Origin: Pyrocephalus nanus
Taxonomy: Eukaryota > Chordata > Aves > Passeriformes > Tyrannidae
Length of the DNA: 64,000 bases
Assembly (NCBI GenBank): GCA_038380795.1
Contig: CM076268.1
Location: forward strand, 27,661,501 to 27,725,500
Direction: 5' to 3'
In this document: in pieces, positions 11,150-23,587 of the stretch
How the letters are laid out: every line of letters starts with the position of its first letter
Position numbering within the stretch: the stretch's first letter is position 1
The notes under the pieces: model-generated
Databases searched by the model: none
The model's input: the letters and a program-made list of their open reading frames with translations, nothing else
Told to the model about the DNA's origin: nothing
Position numbers and translations under genes: made by a program

Positions 11150-14100
11150 GAAATGGTGGAGAAGAAAAAGAAGCATTTAAGAAGGAAATAAATGTACCAG
11201 AAACTATAATCTCTACTGCCTTCTGCCTGGGCTTCTTGCTATTCACAGTTCACAAATACCTTTAAAAAGCACACTATTCTAGTGTATGTACATTCAGGCC
11301 AGTCAGTTTCCATTTTCAGTTTCCACAAAGGGTTGTGTTTTTTCCATTTCACAAAACACAAACGGAAAAAATTGTCTTACTTTCTGTCTTTTAACAAAAG
11401 CAATCCCAACATTACCAACTATCATCTCCCCTGAATTCACTGGAGCCATTTTTGGGACATGCAGAGATGTCATGTAACTTAAGCAAAGACAGAAGTATTT
11501 TCAAACCAGATAACTCTTTGCCACAGTGCTCATTAAGCCAGCAATGTTAACGGATTGTCAAAACAAAGAAATGTTCAGTTTTGAGTCTCTTGACGTTATA
11601 ATTTCAGAACTTCTCCAGTCATTGACTCTGTTAACAGTACATGCTTTGGGCTGCTTGCACTGATCACCTTTGGGAATCCACAAGATCGTTCTGGTTGTGG
11701 AAGGTGCACGCTCACAGCACTAAAAGCAGGGTAAAAACAAAACAAGAAAATCTTTAACCTAAGTGTTGTGGTTCTTCTGTCCTTTTTTCAGTCAATTCTT
11801 GTTTCTGCTGGTGGATGTAGCATCCTATATATTGTTAACACTTATGATACCACTGCCACATCTAAGAAAAGTGATTGAAAATTTTTAATCTAACCAGATT
11901 TAGTGATTCATTTTTGCTGATTCAATTAGATCTTCCACTAATTGACTATGCACATCCCCTTGGTGTCACAGAGGTGTTGCAATATTTGTATAACTAGGAT
12001 ATTTTAATATGCTCATGTATCTATATCTATGTACACACATAGGTGTATTTCTTTTCTACAAGAATTCATTCTATTGAACAGGAAAATCTAGAGCATTTGT
12101 GCATTTCTTCCAGGTCAAGTACTAATGGATATTTTGCTGTGCAGATGTCTAGTGGAAGCCACAATTTGTCATTTAAAACAATTTTCCCCCGGATGTTCTC
12201 TATACACTCTGCCTCCCTAGCAGGCCTCCTACAGAAACCTGCACAATTGTGCACTGTATCACTAAAATAAAAATGAATGTGTGGAACAAAAAAGTTACAT
12301 ACCCGTGGTGAACAAAAGCATTCTGTAAATGTAACAAGAAAGTTCGCTCATTACACCAAGAACTTGGTGGCTGCAAGGGCTCACATTTGACCCTCTCAGT
12401 GAGAAGCCTCTAACACATGATCCTTCTAATGTGATATTTACAGGCTCAAAGAGTCATCTGCCAACAAGCATAACTGATAAAGAGCACATCTTTTGCTCCA
12501 TCCACAAACCAAGAGCTGCACTGCTGATCCAGGCAGCTATCAGTGCTGGTAATTCCATTTTTACTGGTAACTTTGGCAGGCTAACAGGTTGCAATTTTGC
12601 CGTCACCTGAAACCCAGCTGTGTTGCCTGTTTTCCATAATGAAATTAAACAGAGCATGACAACGTTAAAAAATAATAATACTTGCAATCACTTCCTTGGG
12701 AAGCTTCTAATTGCTGGCTGTGTAGCAGGGACTTTTGACTGGCAGTAATATGGTCTAGCAAAGGGCTTGCTCACATTTGGACTGTATGCAGAAAAAAGGC
12801 AGTTTCCCGTCCCTCATTCGTGCTTCACCTCCTCCAGCACGTTATCTGTCCTGCAGCCACTTACACACATGGGGATATTCTGCCACACAGAGTTCAGAGG
12901 AGTCAATAGGATTAAACACCAGAGCATAGCTGTCTGCAAGGTGAAAACCTTACGTTTAATCTCTTTAACAGATAACACCTGCAAAGGCTCTCACACACAC
13001 TGGGATGAAACAACACTTACTAACGGGAACCCTCAGCAACAAATACTGAGACTCGGGTGAAAGGAAGGCTCCTGTTACAGATGATACACGGCTCTGTGAA
13101 CTTTGAAGGGTTCTCTTACAAAGTTTACAAGGTTCAAATACGTAAATATACACAAAGACCAAGGGCTCTATTTGCTTTCTTTGTGTAGCATTGCTGCAGA
13201 AACCTCCCCAACTGTAAGAAGTGATGCAATTTGAAACTGATTCATCACCTCACACAAAACAGATTCAGACAAATGAAACGGTCCAAATATAGTGACATTA
13301 CTGAAAACAACATCCAGTGTGGTGCTGGCAATGAAACCTCCACAAGAACTCTGAAGAACTTTATTTTTGCCCCACTGCAGGTGAAATCAAGACCAAATGT
13401 GGGCCAATGCAACACATATTACACATCTACACCTACACGTATAACATTATTGCCAGCAACTACCAGCAGCATTTGAACATCCCTGCTCAGATATACCTGT
13501 GTTCCAGGCTAGCAAAACTGTAACAATTATCCAATGATTTTTGGGCCTTGAAAACAATAGGAATTATTAGCAGTTAACTAAAACAACATATCACCTTCTC
13601 ACCTGAGACTTTGTGACACAGTTAAGGACAGAGAAAAAATTGGTAAAAAAGGAAACAAAGCCCATTCAAGCACGATGAAACAGCTTCCTTGAGAATAATG
13701 CACTTTCCTGTCACGTTGCAATCTGAAGTTACTTTTCCCAGGCAGCCTGAACATTTCTCCTTTTATAGGCCACCTAATGCTTTCCCCCTCCATTCCCTGC
13801 TCCTCTGCCCCATTCTGGAGATCTTAGACAACCAGCACATTGTGTCCACCTGGCAGAGGCAGGGCCCTGGGCCAGACTTGTGCACGTGGAGCTCTGCACG
13901 GAGAGTGACAGCTGCAGAACAGACCTCTGGTGGCCCCGGCCTTTCCTCACCTCTGCTGCAGCCAAATGTTACCTCAGCATTTCACAGCAGCGTAAGTCAG
14001 CCTGCAGGTGTGCCACAAAACACGCCAGCTTGCTAATCCTGATGACTTTTTTTTTTGAAGAGGCTTAGCTCTTATTACATCAATTCATCAATCCAACCAC

Positions 14101-14532
14101 ACCAATCACTAACGTCAGCACAGGGAGGAAAAAGAAGACCGTCCCCCTTTGGAGAAACACAAACCCACACGTGGCACAAACCCAGAGCAAACCTGTACGT
14201 GCAGCACCCTTCTTCCCAAGCCTTTGGAAGTGGCACGTAATCCCACACCCTACTTTCCAAAGCACATTTCATACATGCAGTGCTGGCACTGACTGCTCAG
14301 GGTGCACAGAAATTCTTCCATGTAGGTCCATACCCCCACAGAAGGGGCCCAACGCCGCACACCCACCCACCGAGGTGCTGCACGACCCATGGGGGCCTGG
14401 CAGGCTCATCCAGCTGGTGACTGTGGAGAAGGAGCAGGAAGGAAGCACAAGTGTCTGGATGGTCACATTGACACACCTACCAGCAAGGGGCTGGGTCAGG
14501 CACCGAGAATTGTGTGACAAACTTTTTAAAAA

Positions 14533-14548
14533 ACAACAACAACAACAA
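14533..14548. repeat. (CAA)n simple repeat
   Basis: About five CAA/ACA units follow an A-rich run. Confidence 0.8.
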
Positions 14549-15611
14549 AATCCAAGCCCAAAACATGGGACCTCTCTAATGTCACAGTCATACAACACCA
14601 CTGTACTCTGTGAACCAGCTAATTAGAAACGGATTAGCATGTGAGACGTGGATAGAGACACGGCTGACTTAGTGGGTACTTAAGAGACCCAAACCAACTG
14701 GGTAGAGAAGATTGCTTTGCTTAACTTTGCTTCTTAAAAAGTAAATGCATCATTAATAGGAAAGGAATTTCATTCAAAAATAGTTGTTGTAGGTTCTGAG
14801 TTTGCCTGAAAGATTCTAATATGGAAGTTCAAAGGAAATCCACACCTGAATAGATAAACAAGAAAGCAGTAACTTTGAGGCAGATACTCTGCTATGAATA
14901 TATAGAAAATTGTTAGACAAGCAGAGAAAGGATTAGGATAGAAATGGAATTAACATCCACTATTTTTGGCTTAGCTTCAGATAGCTTATGAGAGGATCTA
15001 GGCTGCTTTCACTAATTCCACTGAACTACTTTAAAGCAACAAATGTGTATTTTGCTATGACTTATGATTAAAGTTGTGACCTATTTAATGCACCAGTAAA
15101 TTTAGTCTCAAAATATTAAATATAATGTATGTTATCAATTGAAAGACATACACTGGTAAATTCATGATAATTCTAAAATTCTTCAGTATGTTTATGTTCC
15201 ACGCATGTCAATTTATAAAGCAAGATTTCTTATAAAATAATAATACCACCTGTATTTCAGTATGATCATATTTAGCTCCTGTATTATGGATCCATTAGTG
15301 ATTGCTTTCCTCCCTGCATTGGCAGGCTTCAAACGAGTGATATGAAAAATGAGACATCCACCAAACAGAACACAGTTTTCATAAAGAGGATAGTAATATG
15401 GGATACTGACATGAGATGGCGTGTTAATAACAAAAGAAATCGAGCCCTGCTTGCATTTCCTCCAACAAGCAAAGAGAGAAACTACAGAATGCCACAAAAG
15501 TGACTCAGCTGCTGGATCCTTTAAGGATGCTTGATTTTGAGAACTGTTTCAAGACAAAATCTACACTGCAACTTGGCGAGATACGTGACTTGGCAAGAGC
15601 GACTGTGCTCT

Positions 15612-15932
15612 TTCACAGAATCATCACAGAATGGGTTGGCTTGGAAGAGACCTTAAAAATTACCTAGTTCCAACCCCCTGCCATGGCAGAAATGCCACTC
15701 ACTGGATTAGGTTGTTCAGGGCTCCACCCAACCTGGCCTTGAACGCTTCTAGGGATGGGGCATCCATAACTTCACTGGGCAACCTGTCCCAGTGCTTCAT
15801 CACCCTCACAGTAAAGCATTTCTTCCTAAAATCTAATTTAAATCTCCCATCTCTTAGTTTAAACTCTTCCCACCTTGTCCTATCACTATCTGCCCATGTA
15901 AAAAGTCATTTTCCCCTCTTTTTTATAAGCCC
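15612..15932 (-). mobile_element. CR1 LINE 3' fragment
   Basis: The left edge shows the TCACAGAATCATCACAGAAT terminal repeat, which is the reverse complement of the 8-bp tail of CR1. It is followed by the familiar 3'UTR (GGTTGGCTTGGAAGAGACC and so on), so the element runs on the minus strand. Only about 320 bp remain, a 5'-truncated dead copy typical of bird CR1. Confidence 0.9.
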
Positions 15933-18900
15933 CTGTTTAGTACTCTGTTAACAACAGCAACAACAGACAGTGAGGCAGTACGAATCACCTAACACACTAA
16001 ACAATACAAGTTGGTTGCAGAATTTGGGAAGGGTAAGAGAAATTTGCTGTTTACTAGAAACAGGCATGCAGTGCCAGAGACTTATTTCTCCAAGAATTTG
16101 TTTTTGCTTTATATAACTGTGGTGGTCAACCCACAAGTCAACCTCTCTTATAACAGTGACTGCAGGCTGTTCCACCCATCTTCACTTTGCTGATCCTACA
16201 ACGGAAAAAAACCCAAAAATTCTTCGTAACATTTCATTTTATGCTTTCAAAACCAGCATCTGACTGCAAAATAAGTGATAAAATCAGAGCCAGTTTCAGA
16301 AGTGAGAGCAATAATATGCAAACATGCAATTTGAAAAATCATTTGGCGATTTGATCCACACCAATATTTTCGGATGATAGCTGTAAATTTTGGGTCCTTG
16401 ACCTGAATTTGCTCCTTTATTTGCATCAGTAACCTGTGCAATCATCAGCTTCACAAGGCAAACACAGAATTTCTGCAGTAGCACCAAACTCCAAGACAAA
16501 CACATGTTTTATATGTTTTATACAAGGAGAGTAGTGTGATTTTAATTAACTGAGGAGATTTACTTGAATATAAGGCTGCTATATGTAGGTTCTTAACTCT
16601 GTTTAATCTTATTACAAACACCATGGTTATACATTTGAAAGGGCAAGAGTAGTTTACGGTTAAAATGAGAGAACTTCAACTACAACGTAAGGGGCAGCTG
16701 TCGCTCAGCCATGAACACTGCTGACACCTGCCTGGGACACAAGACAACACACACAGGAACACCTAAATTTCTGCCTGAACAGCCAAATTACCTCAGGTAC
16801 CAGAAGCAGTACAGCATATTTACACTGTGTTCTCTTCAGGCCTTGTATTTAAACAATGTCTCTTCCTTACTGGAACCTATGACTGAACTTCTAAGATACG
16901 TGTTTACTGTGGTAAAATGACATAAAAAGGAACATCATCTAATATGACATTGATTTCTCTTAGAGCAGTACTAATTTTGAAGAGACTTATAACACCAAAA
17001 TAAATAAAAAAATAAGAGCAAGGTTATGTCTAAAAATGTGTCCCTTCTTGCCCACATTGAGAATTACCAGTAATTTCTACAAGATAAGAAAGATCTGTTT
17101 TGCACTTACAAAAAGATTGACATGCCAGTATGATGAGTTCTGATGGCCTCTCCCTGACTACTACTACTGAAGGAAACAGTTTATTAACAGTAATCACTAA
17201 CATTTATGTTGGGTGGGGGGAGTCAAACCATTTGAAAGGCACTGGAGAAACAGGATTAGCCTTGGTAAAAAGCTTAGAGATTCAAGTGTCTGGGATTAGG
17301 AGTTTTGTTGTTGTTTTTAATTGTTATTTTATTTTGGTGAATTATAAGTGAAAGGAAGAAACAGAGGAGTTACAACAGGGTAAAAAGTATCACTCATCAC
17401 AGAACATAAAAGAATGTCTCTAAATTCTGTCAGTACAACTATTTCAATGCAACTAGATTAATAAAGACTTAGGTTGAGACCCCAATCACTTAACCTTTAA
17501 TCCATCATCTTCCTGTAGGCTTTGCATTTTGGAATAGCATTATAAATGCACTATGACTTATTCAGTTCAATCTGCTAATGTCCTTTTGTAAATATTTTAG
17601 GTCATCTTCAATATTTTCAAGGATCAGACAGATCCACAGGACAGACTGGTCTGGGCACCTACAAATGCCATCAGATGGACACAACAGACAAGTGCTCACT
17701 GAGGGGAATGGATGGGATCGTTTCTCAGTTCTGCACCATGAGAAGCACTGGTGACAGCAGTTCATGTCACTGGGACCACAACTCACCTCTAGGAAGAGAA
17801 GTACATTTGACAGGCTAGAAAATATGAGAGCAGAAGAGTTATGACCCTCAGTGCACAGCACTGCAAAGGCACACTGGACAGACATCTCTCTGCATTGACT
17901 GGTAACAAGATGAGAAGGAAAGAGTCCCCTTTCTCCTGAGTCCCCTTTTTCTATCTCCGTATTGAGGAGTGAAGCAGAGACTTCTTCCCCCAAATGCTGA
18001 AGGGACCTGGGTGGCCTGGTTACCAGTGACCTCACCAGGGCATAATAAATGAGTTGCCACATCAGAAAATCAATAGATTCCAACATTTTTTAATACATTC
18101 ACTTCAGTACAGAAGGACAGGGCCATTGTGTCCACAGTTACCCCAACAGTGTAAGAAAAGCCATGCAAGAGGGAGAACATTCTCTTTTAAGAACCAGCAG
18201 GGACAGCCCACAGTCCTGGGACAGTGTGAGCCAGGAAAGCAGAGCTGAGAACTCTGAATTCTAAGAATGAGAAAGGCTAAAGTGAGAGTGCCATGAGAGA
18301 GGAGCCTGATAGGCATGAACCCAAGGAGACTATTTCAGTGACATCTTTAGCTGAATTCCCAGGCAGGATAATTCACATGGAGCTGTAAAAAAAATCATTG
18401 GGAAACCAGAGAGAGATACACACTATCACAAGGGAAGCATGTGTTGGGATGCAGTCCTGACACCACCACATGATTACTGTGTAACTATGCATCCTCTTCA
18501 CCACCTTTATTTAATCATCCTTGCCAGTAACAATTTCAAAAAATCTTGGATTTTGATCTTTTTTTAGAAGAATTTTGCAAGCAAAACATTACTCCCACTC
18601 ATTGTGCACATAGATCTGCCTCAGCATTCAATTACCCTACAATATACCAAACAGAGTTAAAATATGAGATATTGTACAGTCATATCAGATGCTCACTGTT
18701 AGTGTTTGACAGCTCACTTCTTTTAAGCTCAGCTCTTCAGTCAGAAGACTTAAAACATTTTAATTACAACTGAAATATGCTGATATGCTCATGTAATCAG
18801 CTGTTTTTAGCAGCTGGGGCTTTAAAAAAATGAAATGTTATGACAGCAGGCAACACTGACCTAGAATCATGTTTACAGAGAACAGTGCATGCCTACAGAA

Positions 18901-19834
18901 GTGGTATATTAATATAATTGTCTTTCTGCTTTAAGCAGATCAGAATTAAGCAAAATGAAACTGTTAATTCAGCTGCCAGGTTTATGCTGTTAAGAATTGC
19001 TGGCTACTGATATCCACTGGCAGTACAGAAGTCCTGTGAGAAAAACATTGCACAGTTTCTTTAGGAATTGATATTTAATGCAGAAAATGTGCAATGACCT
19101 ATGAAAATTTGGATGTATTTCAGAGCAACAGACACTAGTGAGCCTTTTCCTCTTCACAGCAGAGGATCAAATAGTATTCCATCACACATACCAACTTGGA
19201 GAGGACAGGGTCAGCCTCGTATAGAAAGACTTGTGCCCCTCAAAGCTCCCTTTCTATGTGTACTCCTCAATCCTGAGCAGACTGCTTCCCAAGCAAACCC
19301 ACTCATCTGGAACTCTGAAAAAGCACACGGCCATTGCTTGCTCAGCAAGCCTCTGCCTGTCAGATGCCCAGGCATGCAAACTGTGTGAATCACAGCTGCT
19401 TGTGAAGGAGTATGAACTTAGAAATCATGCAGAAAACCAGCAGCTCATTTACAGCCTGCTTCCAATCTCAGAGCAAGGGAATACAGCTGGATATTAATGC
19501 AACCTTTACAAGAGGCTGGCAGTTTCCACGTCCAACAAACTCCACACAACCTGGCTAAGTGATTAGAATGTCTACTTGTAAATTCATGTGTTTTAGTGGA
19601 AAATGCTCAAATAATCATTTTTGCTATTTGCTTGAAAGCTTAACAGCAAGAGTTAGCGGGAAGATGTGAACTCGGCAAGCCACCTTGCCCTATGGATACC
19701 CTGGCTCTAACAGCAGGATTCAGCACGGTAAATGGTTATCTTTAAGTACAAGGGCAGTGAAATACTCTGCCCTGACAAGTGAACACATCTCTGACACCTA
19801 AAGCTGTCACAGAGCCTGACTGAGTGGATGGACA

Positions 19835-19849
19835 GTGTGTGTGTGTGTG
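19835..19849. repeat. Short (GT)n microsatellite
   Basis: About seven GT units lie in otherwise unique sequence. Confidence 0.8.
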
Positions 19850-20594
19850 CTCTGTGCTGGCTGAAAGGCAGTGGCCAAAAGCACAGAGCTGAGCCTCTGT
19901 CTAACACGCCCAGCCTTTCCAAAAAGCTCACTCGCTTGGTCCAGTGTTGTGCCAACAGAGATAAAAGCTTTATAACTAGTTACTAGCTTAAATCTGCCCT
20001 AAAGATACTGCCTGGGAATAGCCTCAGGTACAGCGGCTTTTCATGTTCACATATCAACCTTAATTGAAGGACGGCGGTTCCTACAGCGGCATCAAACAGG
20101 AGTAATGGGGACATAAACAAAAGTAATAGTAATAGTAAAAACATCTCCATTAGGATGAAGGAAAACAGTATTTTAGATTGAAAGATGCCCCACCAAAACA
20201 ACCAAAGACGCTTCATTCTTCTTCAACAATAGTTGAGTCTCTTTCCTACCTGGAAAAACCTGACAACTCATCTAGCGAGACCCAGTAATTTACCTTCATT
20301 TCTTGTTCCCTTGTTTTTCCCTGTGATTGAACACTACACAAGGGGCCTCAAAAGCCCCTTCAATTCTTTATTTAAATGAGTGTTTGTGAACTATACACAA
20401 AGCCTTGGAGAAAAGAAAGATTCAAAATTACAATCTATCTACATCCAGAACCTGCTCTCAGCAGTGGGAGGGAGAAGATTGACTTCTACATCATAGAGAG
20501 ACAGAAAACTGACTTCCAGGTTATAAATAACAATTGCTTGGTAATTAGAAAGAGGAAACAATTGCCTTCTAATTCTGTCTGTGCCCACTGACAT

Positions 20595-20670
20595 ACTCTG
20601 TGACCTTGAGCAAGTCATTCCCTTTGTGACTCAGTTTACTCACTGTGACTCAGGGATTAGATTCACAAGC
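20595..20670 (+). repeat. MIR-like SINE relic
   Basis: GTGACCTTGAGCAAGTCATT at 20600-20619 is followed by GACTCAGTTTACTCACTGTGA. This follows the conserved core and downstream part of the MIR family (tRNA-derived CORE-SINE): a GTGACCTTGGGCAAGTCAC-type block and then a CTCAGTTTCCTCATCTGT-type block. It is a short, diverged piece identified from memory of the consensus. MIR copies are old and sparse in birds. Confidence 0.65.
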
Positions 20671-21023
20671 CCCTGATGTAGGTATTTAAAGGCTTAATTC
20701 ATGATTGCAGAGCACTCTCAAACCCCAGAGTGAAAGATATTAAATATAAGACATTGAAAATAATGTATTCTGGCCCTTCTTTGGTAAGACTTGGTTTGAA
20801 AGAAATACACAGAGCATCTCTAGAGGAAATTCTTGTGGTACTTGCAGAAAGCTTGCCTTACCAGTAAAGCTGAGACACTAACCAAGCCTCAGAAGCACAC
20901 CCCCCTCCCCCAGTTTTCAAGCATCAAGTGAGGATGCGTTATCTGAAGGATTTCAAATACACAAACCCAGTATTACCAGAGTCTCTCAAATTAGGTGTTG
21001 TATGAATACACTCTTTATACAAT

Positions 21024-21044
21024 ATGCATGCTAACAGCATGCAT
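21024..21044. repeat. 8-bp inverted repeat, 5-nt loop
   Basis: ATGCATGC, then TAACA, then GCATGCAT gives a perfect 8-bp stem. It lies in AT-rich sequence with further ATGCAT copies nearby. No function is evident. Confidence 0.6.
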
Positions 21045-22600
21045 CTTATATATGCATGGTATATTAAATAGCAATGTGTTATTATAAGCAGCTTCATTAA
21101 CCATTTATAAGCAAAGCTGTCGCAACTCTAGGCCACGTTGTCCTGCAGTGCCACAGTCACTTGCAAGCTTTTATTTACTATGATGAACTTCTCCTGAAAA
21201 AGAGATTCTCTCAGGAATTTAAGCCGTCAGTTCACACTGCAAGCTGTCTTTTGTATATCCTTAAGCTGGAGAAGAACTGGCAATCTCCATCCAAAGGGAT
21301 AAGTGAGTATTGAAAAGGACTAAAAAGAGGACTATCTAATCGTATTTCATAGCATTGCTAAAAGCTGCCATTGTAGTATGAGCTGGCTTTGAAATCTATA
21401 AACAAAGAACATGGGAGGAACTAGGAAGAAGTTTTCATTTCAAATTTGATATTTTGTCATAAGAAACAGATATTATGTCAAAGTGCAATCTCTGCTTCTC
21501 AAAAAAGCAACTGCCCCAATTTTTGTATGGTCTAATCAGTCCAATGTGGGAAACTATTACCTATATTTTTCATAAAACGCTTGAAAGGGATGAAAGGGAG
21601 CATCTCTCTACTCTCTCAGGACTTCTCAGGAGAGAAGAAAAACATTGGAGCTCGGCTAGAGGAAAGCCCAGGCTTATTTACCACCAGAGATCTTGATGAG
21701 AGAAAAACCAAGACATAGTAAAGTAGCAGACCAAAGTAGCAGATTAAAGCTTGCAAATATTTGTCAAATCCAAGTGTGTGAAGAACTTCCTCTAGAACTA
21801 ACATTTACACCCTGCTCTGTGTAAAGAAGCAAATTTTCCCTCCTCTTTGGTTAGTCACAAAATGAGCTGCAGAAATCTCTATTTCCTTATTAATATTTAA
21901 TAATGTCAGGAACACAAAATTTTGAGGCATACATTTGGAACAATTCAAAAGCTGCAAGGCAATTCAGCTTCTGTCATCACTCGGATAGAGGAAGATCCTG
22001 AGGATAGCTAGAGGATAACTCTGTAAGCATCTGGTGTTAACAAGATACTGCTTATAATGAATAAAGTCCCTGTCACAAGAATTCTTTGCTTTTCAAACCT
22101 TGGTGTGACCATATTCAAGGCCCAAGCAGACATAACCCTGAGAAATCTGATCTGCTCTCATAGCTGTCTCTGCTTTGAGCAGGAGATGGGAATAGGTGGG
22201 TTCCTAAGGTCCCTTCAAAAATGAGTGATACAATGATATTTTTTTATTGTTTTCATAATTTTGTGCTTTTATCTGTCCTTGCCAGTGAGAAGTTTTCATG
22301 TAGCTTCTCCTGCTGAACCTCAAGAGAAGCTGAAATGTGCAGCCATTTTGCAATACTAAACCATCTTTTAATTGATTAGTGAAACCTGCACCTCTTACTG
22401 AAACGAGTTAAAAAAGGAATGACTTTGGAAAGTCACAAAAGTGATCCTTGTTTTCCATAGGCCAGGGGATACATAGGAAGGAGGCAGTGATCCCAAAGTT
22501 TGCCAATCCATTAGCACCTCTCATGTTACTAAAGCAACAAAAACACTCCACCTCTTCCACAGTTTAGAGGACATTGAGAACCAAATAATATTATAAGTCT

Positions 22601-22618
22601 AAAAAAAAAAAAAAAAAA
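22601..22618. repeat. A18 homopolymer
   Basis: Eighteen consecutive A. No retrotransposed body or target-site duplication was recognised upstream. Confidence 0.9.
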
Positions 22619-23570
22619 CCTTCAAAAAATGAAACAGGGTAGCTTTGTGCATTCATCATCTCTCCAATTTCCACGTCAGGTTTGCCCAGTTTGAGCTGAA
22701 AAGGAAGTTGGATCTTCCAGTTCAGCTCTGATGAACTGGGTTCTCTCAGTTTTATGGACTGTTGACCACGGTAAAGCTCTGCAAGTCAAATGAAGGTCTT
22801 AAAACTGCTCAATCCCATTAACCTTCATTTGCACACTCAGGTGTGCCCTTGCTAAAGCTTAATTAGCAAATGGAGATGGAGAAATACTCCTGCTCCTTTC
22901 TGTGTTTTGTATTAAATACACACTGCACAAGAGTTAAGCCATTATTTTGGAAGACACAGAACTTTAAAGATGCACACAGGGACAGGCCAGTCCAAAGGTG
23001 ATCTTTCTTTTGATGTTTTTTTTGTGCAGAATGATGCTTGGCTATAACTCACATGCTTAATGCTCACCCTCATCACCAGGCCAGCAAAGTCCTGGCTGAT
23101 GTCAACTTCATTTAGCTGGCCTGACCCAATTCCCATGCTCTGAATATACACCTAAGCAGCAGCAAAGACATTTTTTTTGTGGTTCCTGTTGCTACAGATA
23201 ATTTCTCTGAGTGGAACTCCATTCTGAAAACTTTAACAGCTTTCCTAAATGGAAAAGGCCACCTTCTTGCCCACTAAGGAATCAGAGGATACTCCTTAAG
23301 GGACAGCTCTTAAGACATATATGAACTAACAGCTGCATAGCTATAGATTAATTCAATAGTTGTAAGGCACCCATAAGAAATATTGCATCAAATTATCTTA
23401 ACCAGAGAATAACTCATGCAGTATTTTTCAGTTCACTACCTTCTTTTTGTATCCCTCATGTAGATATTCCTGACCACTCTACTCCAACATTTATTTTCAT
23501 TCTCCCCCTCATTTTGCTTTTACAGAACAGATTTCTCTCACATCACTGAAACACCCCCCATTCTCCCTCC

Positions 23571-23587
23571 AAAAAAAAAAAAAAAAA
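23571..23587. repeat. A17 homopolymer
   Basis: Seventeen consecutive A preceded by a C/T-rich run. It is a simple repeat. Confidence 0.9.
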
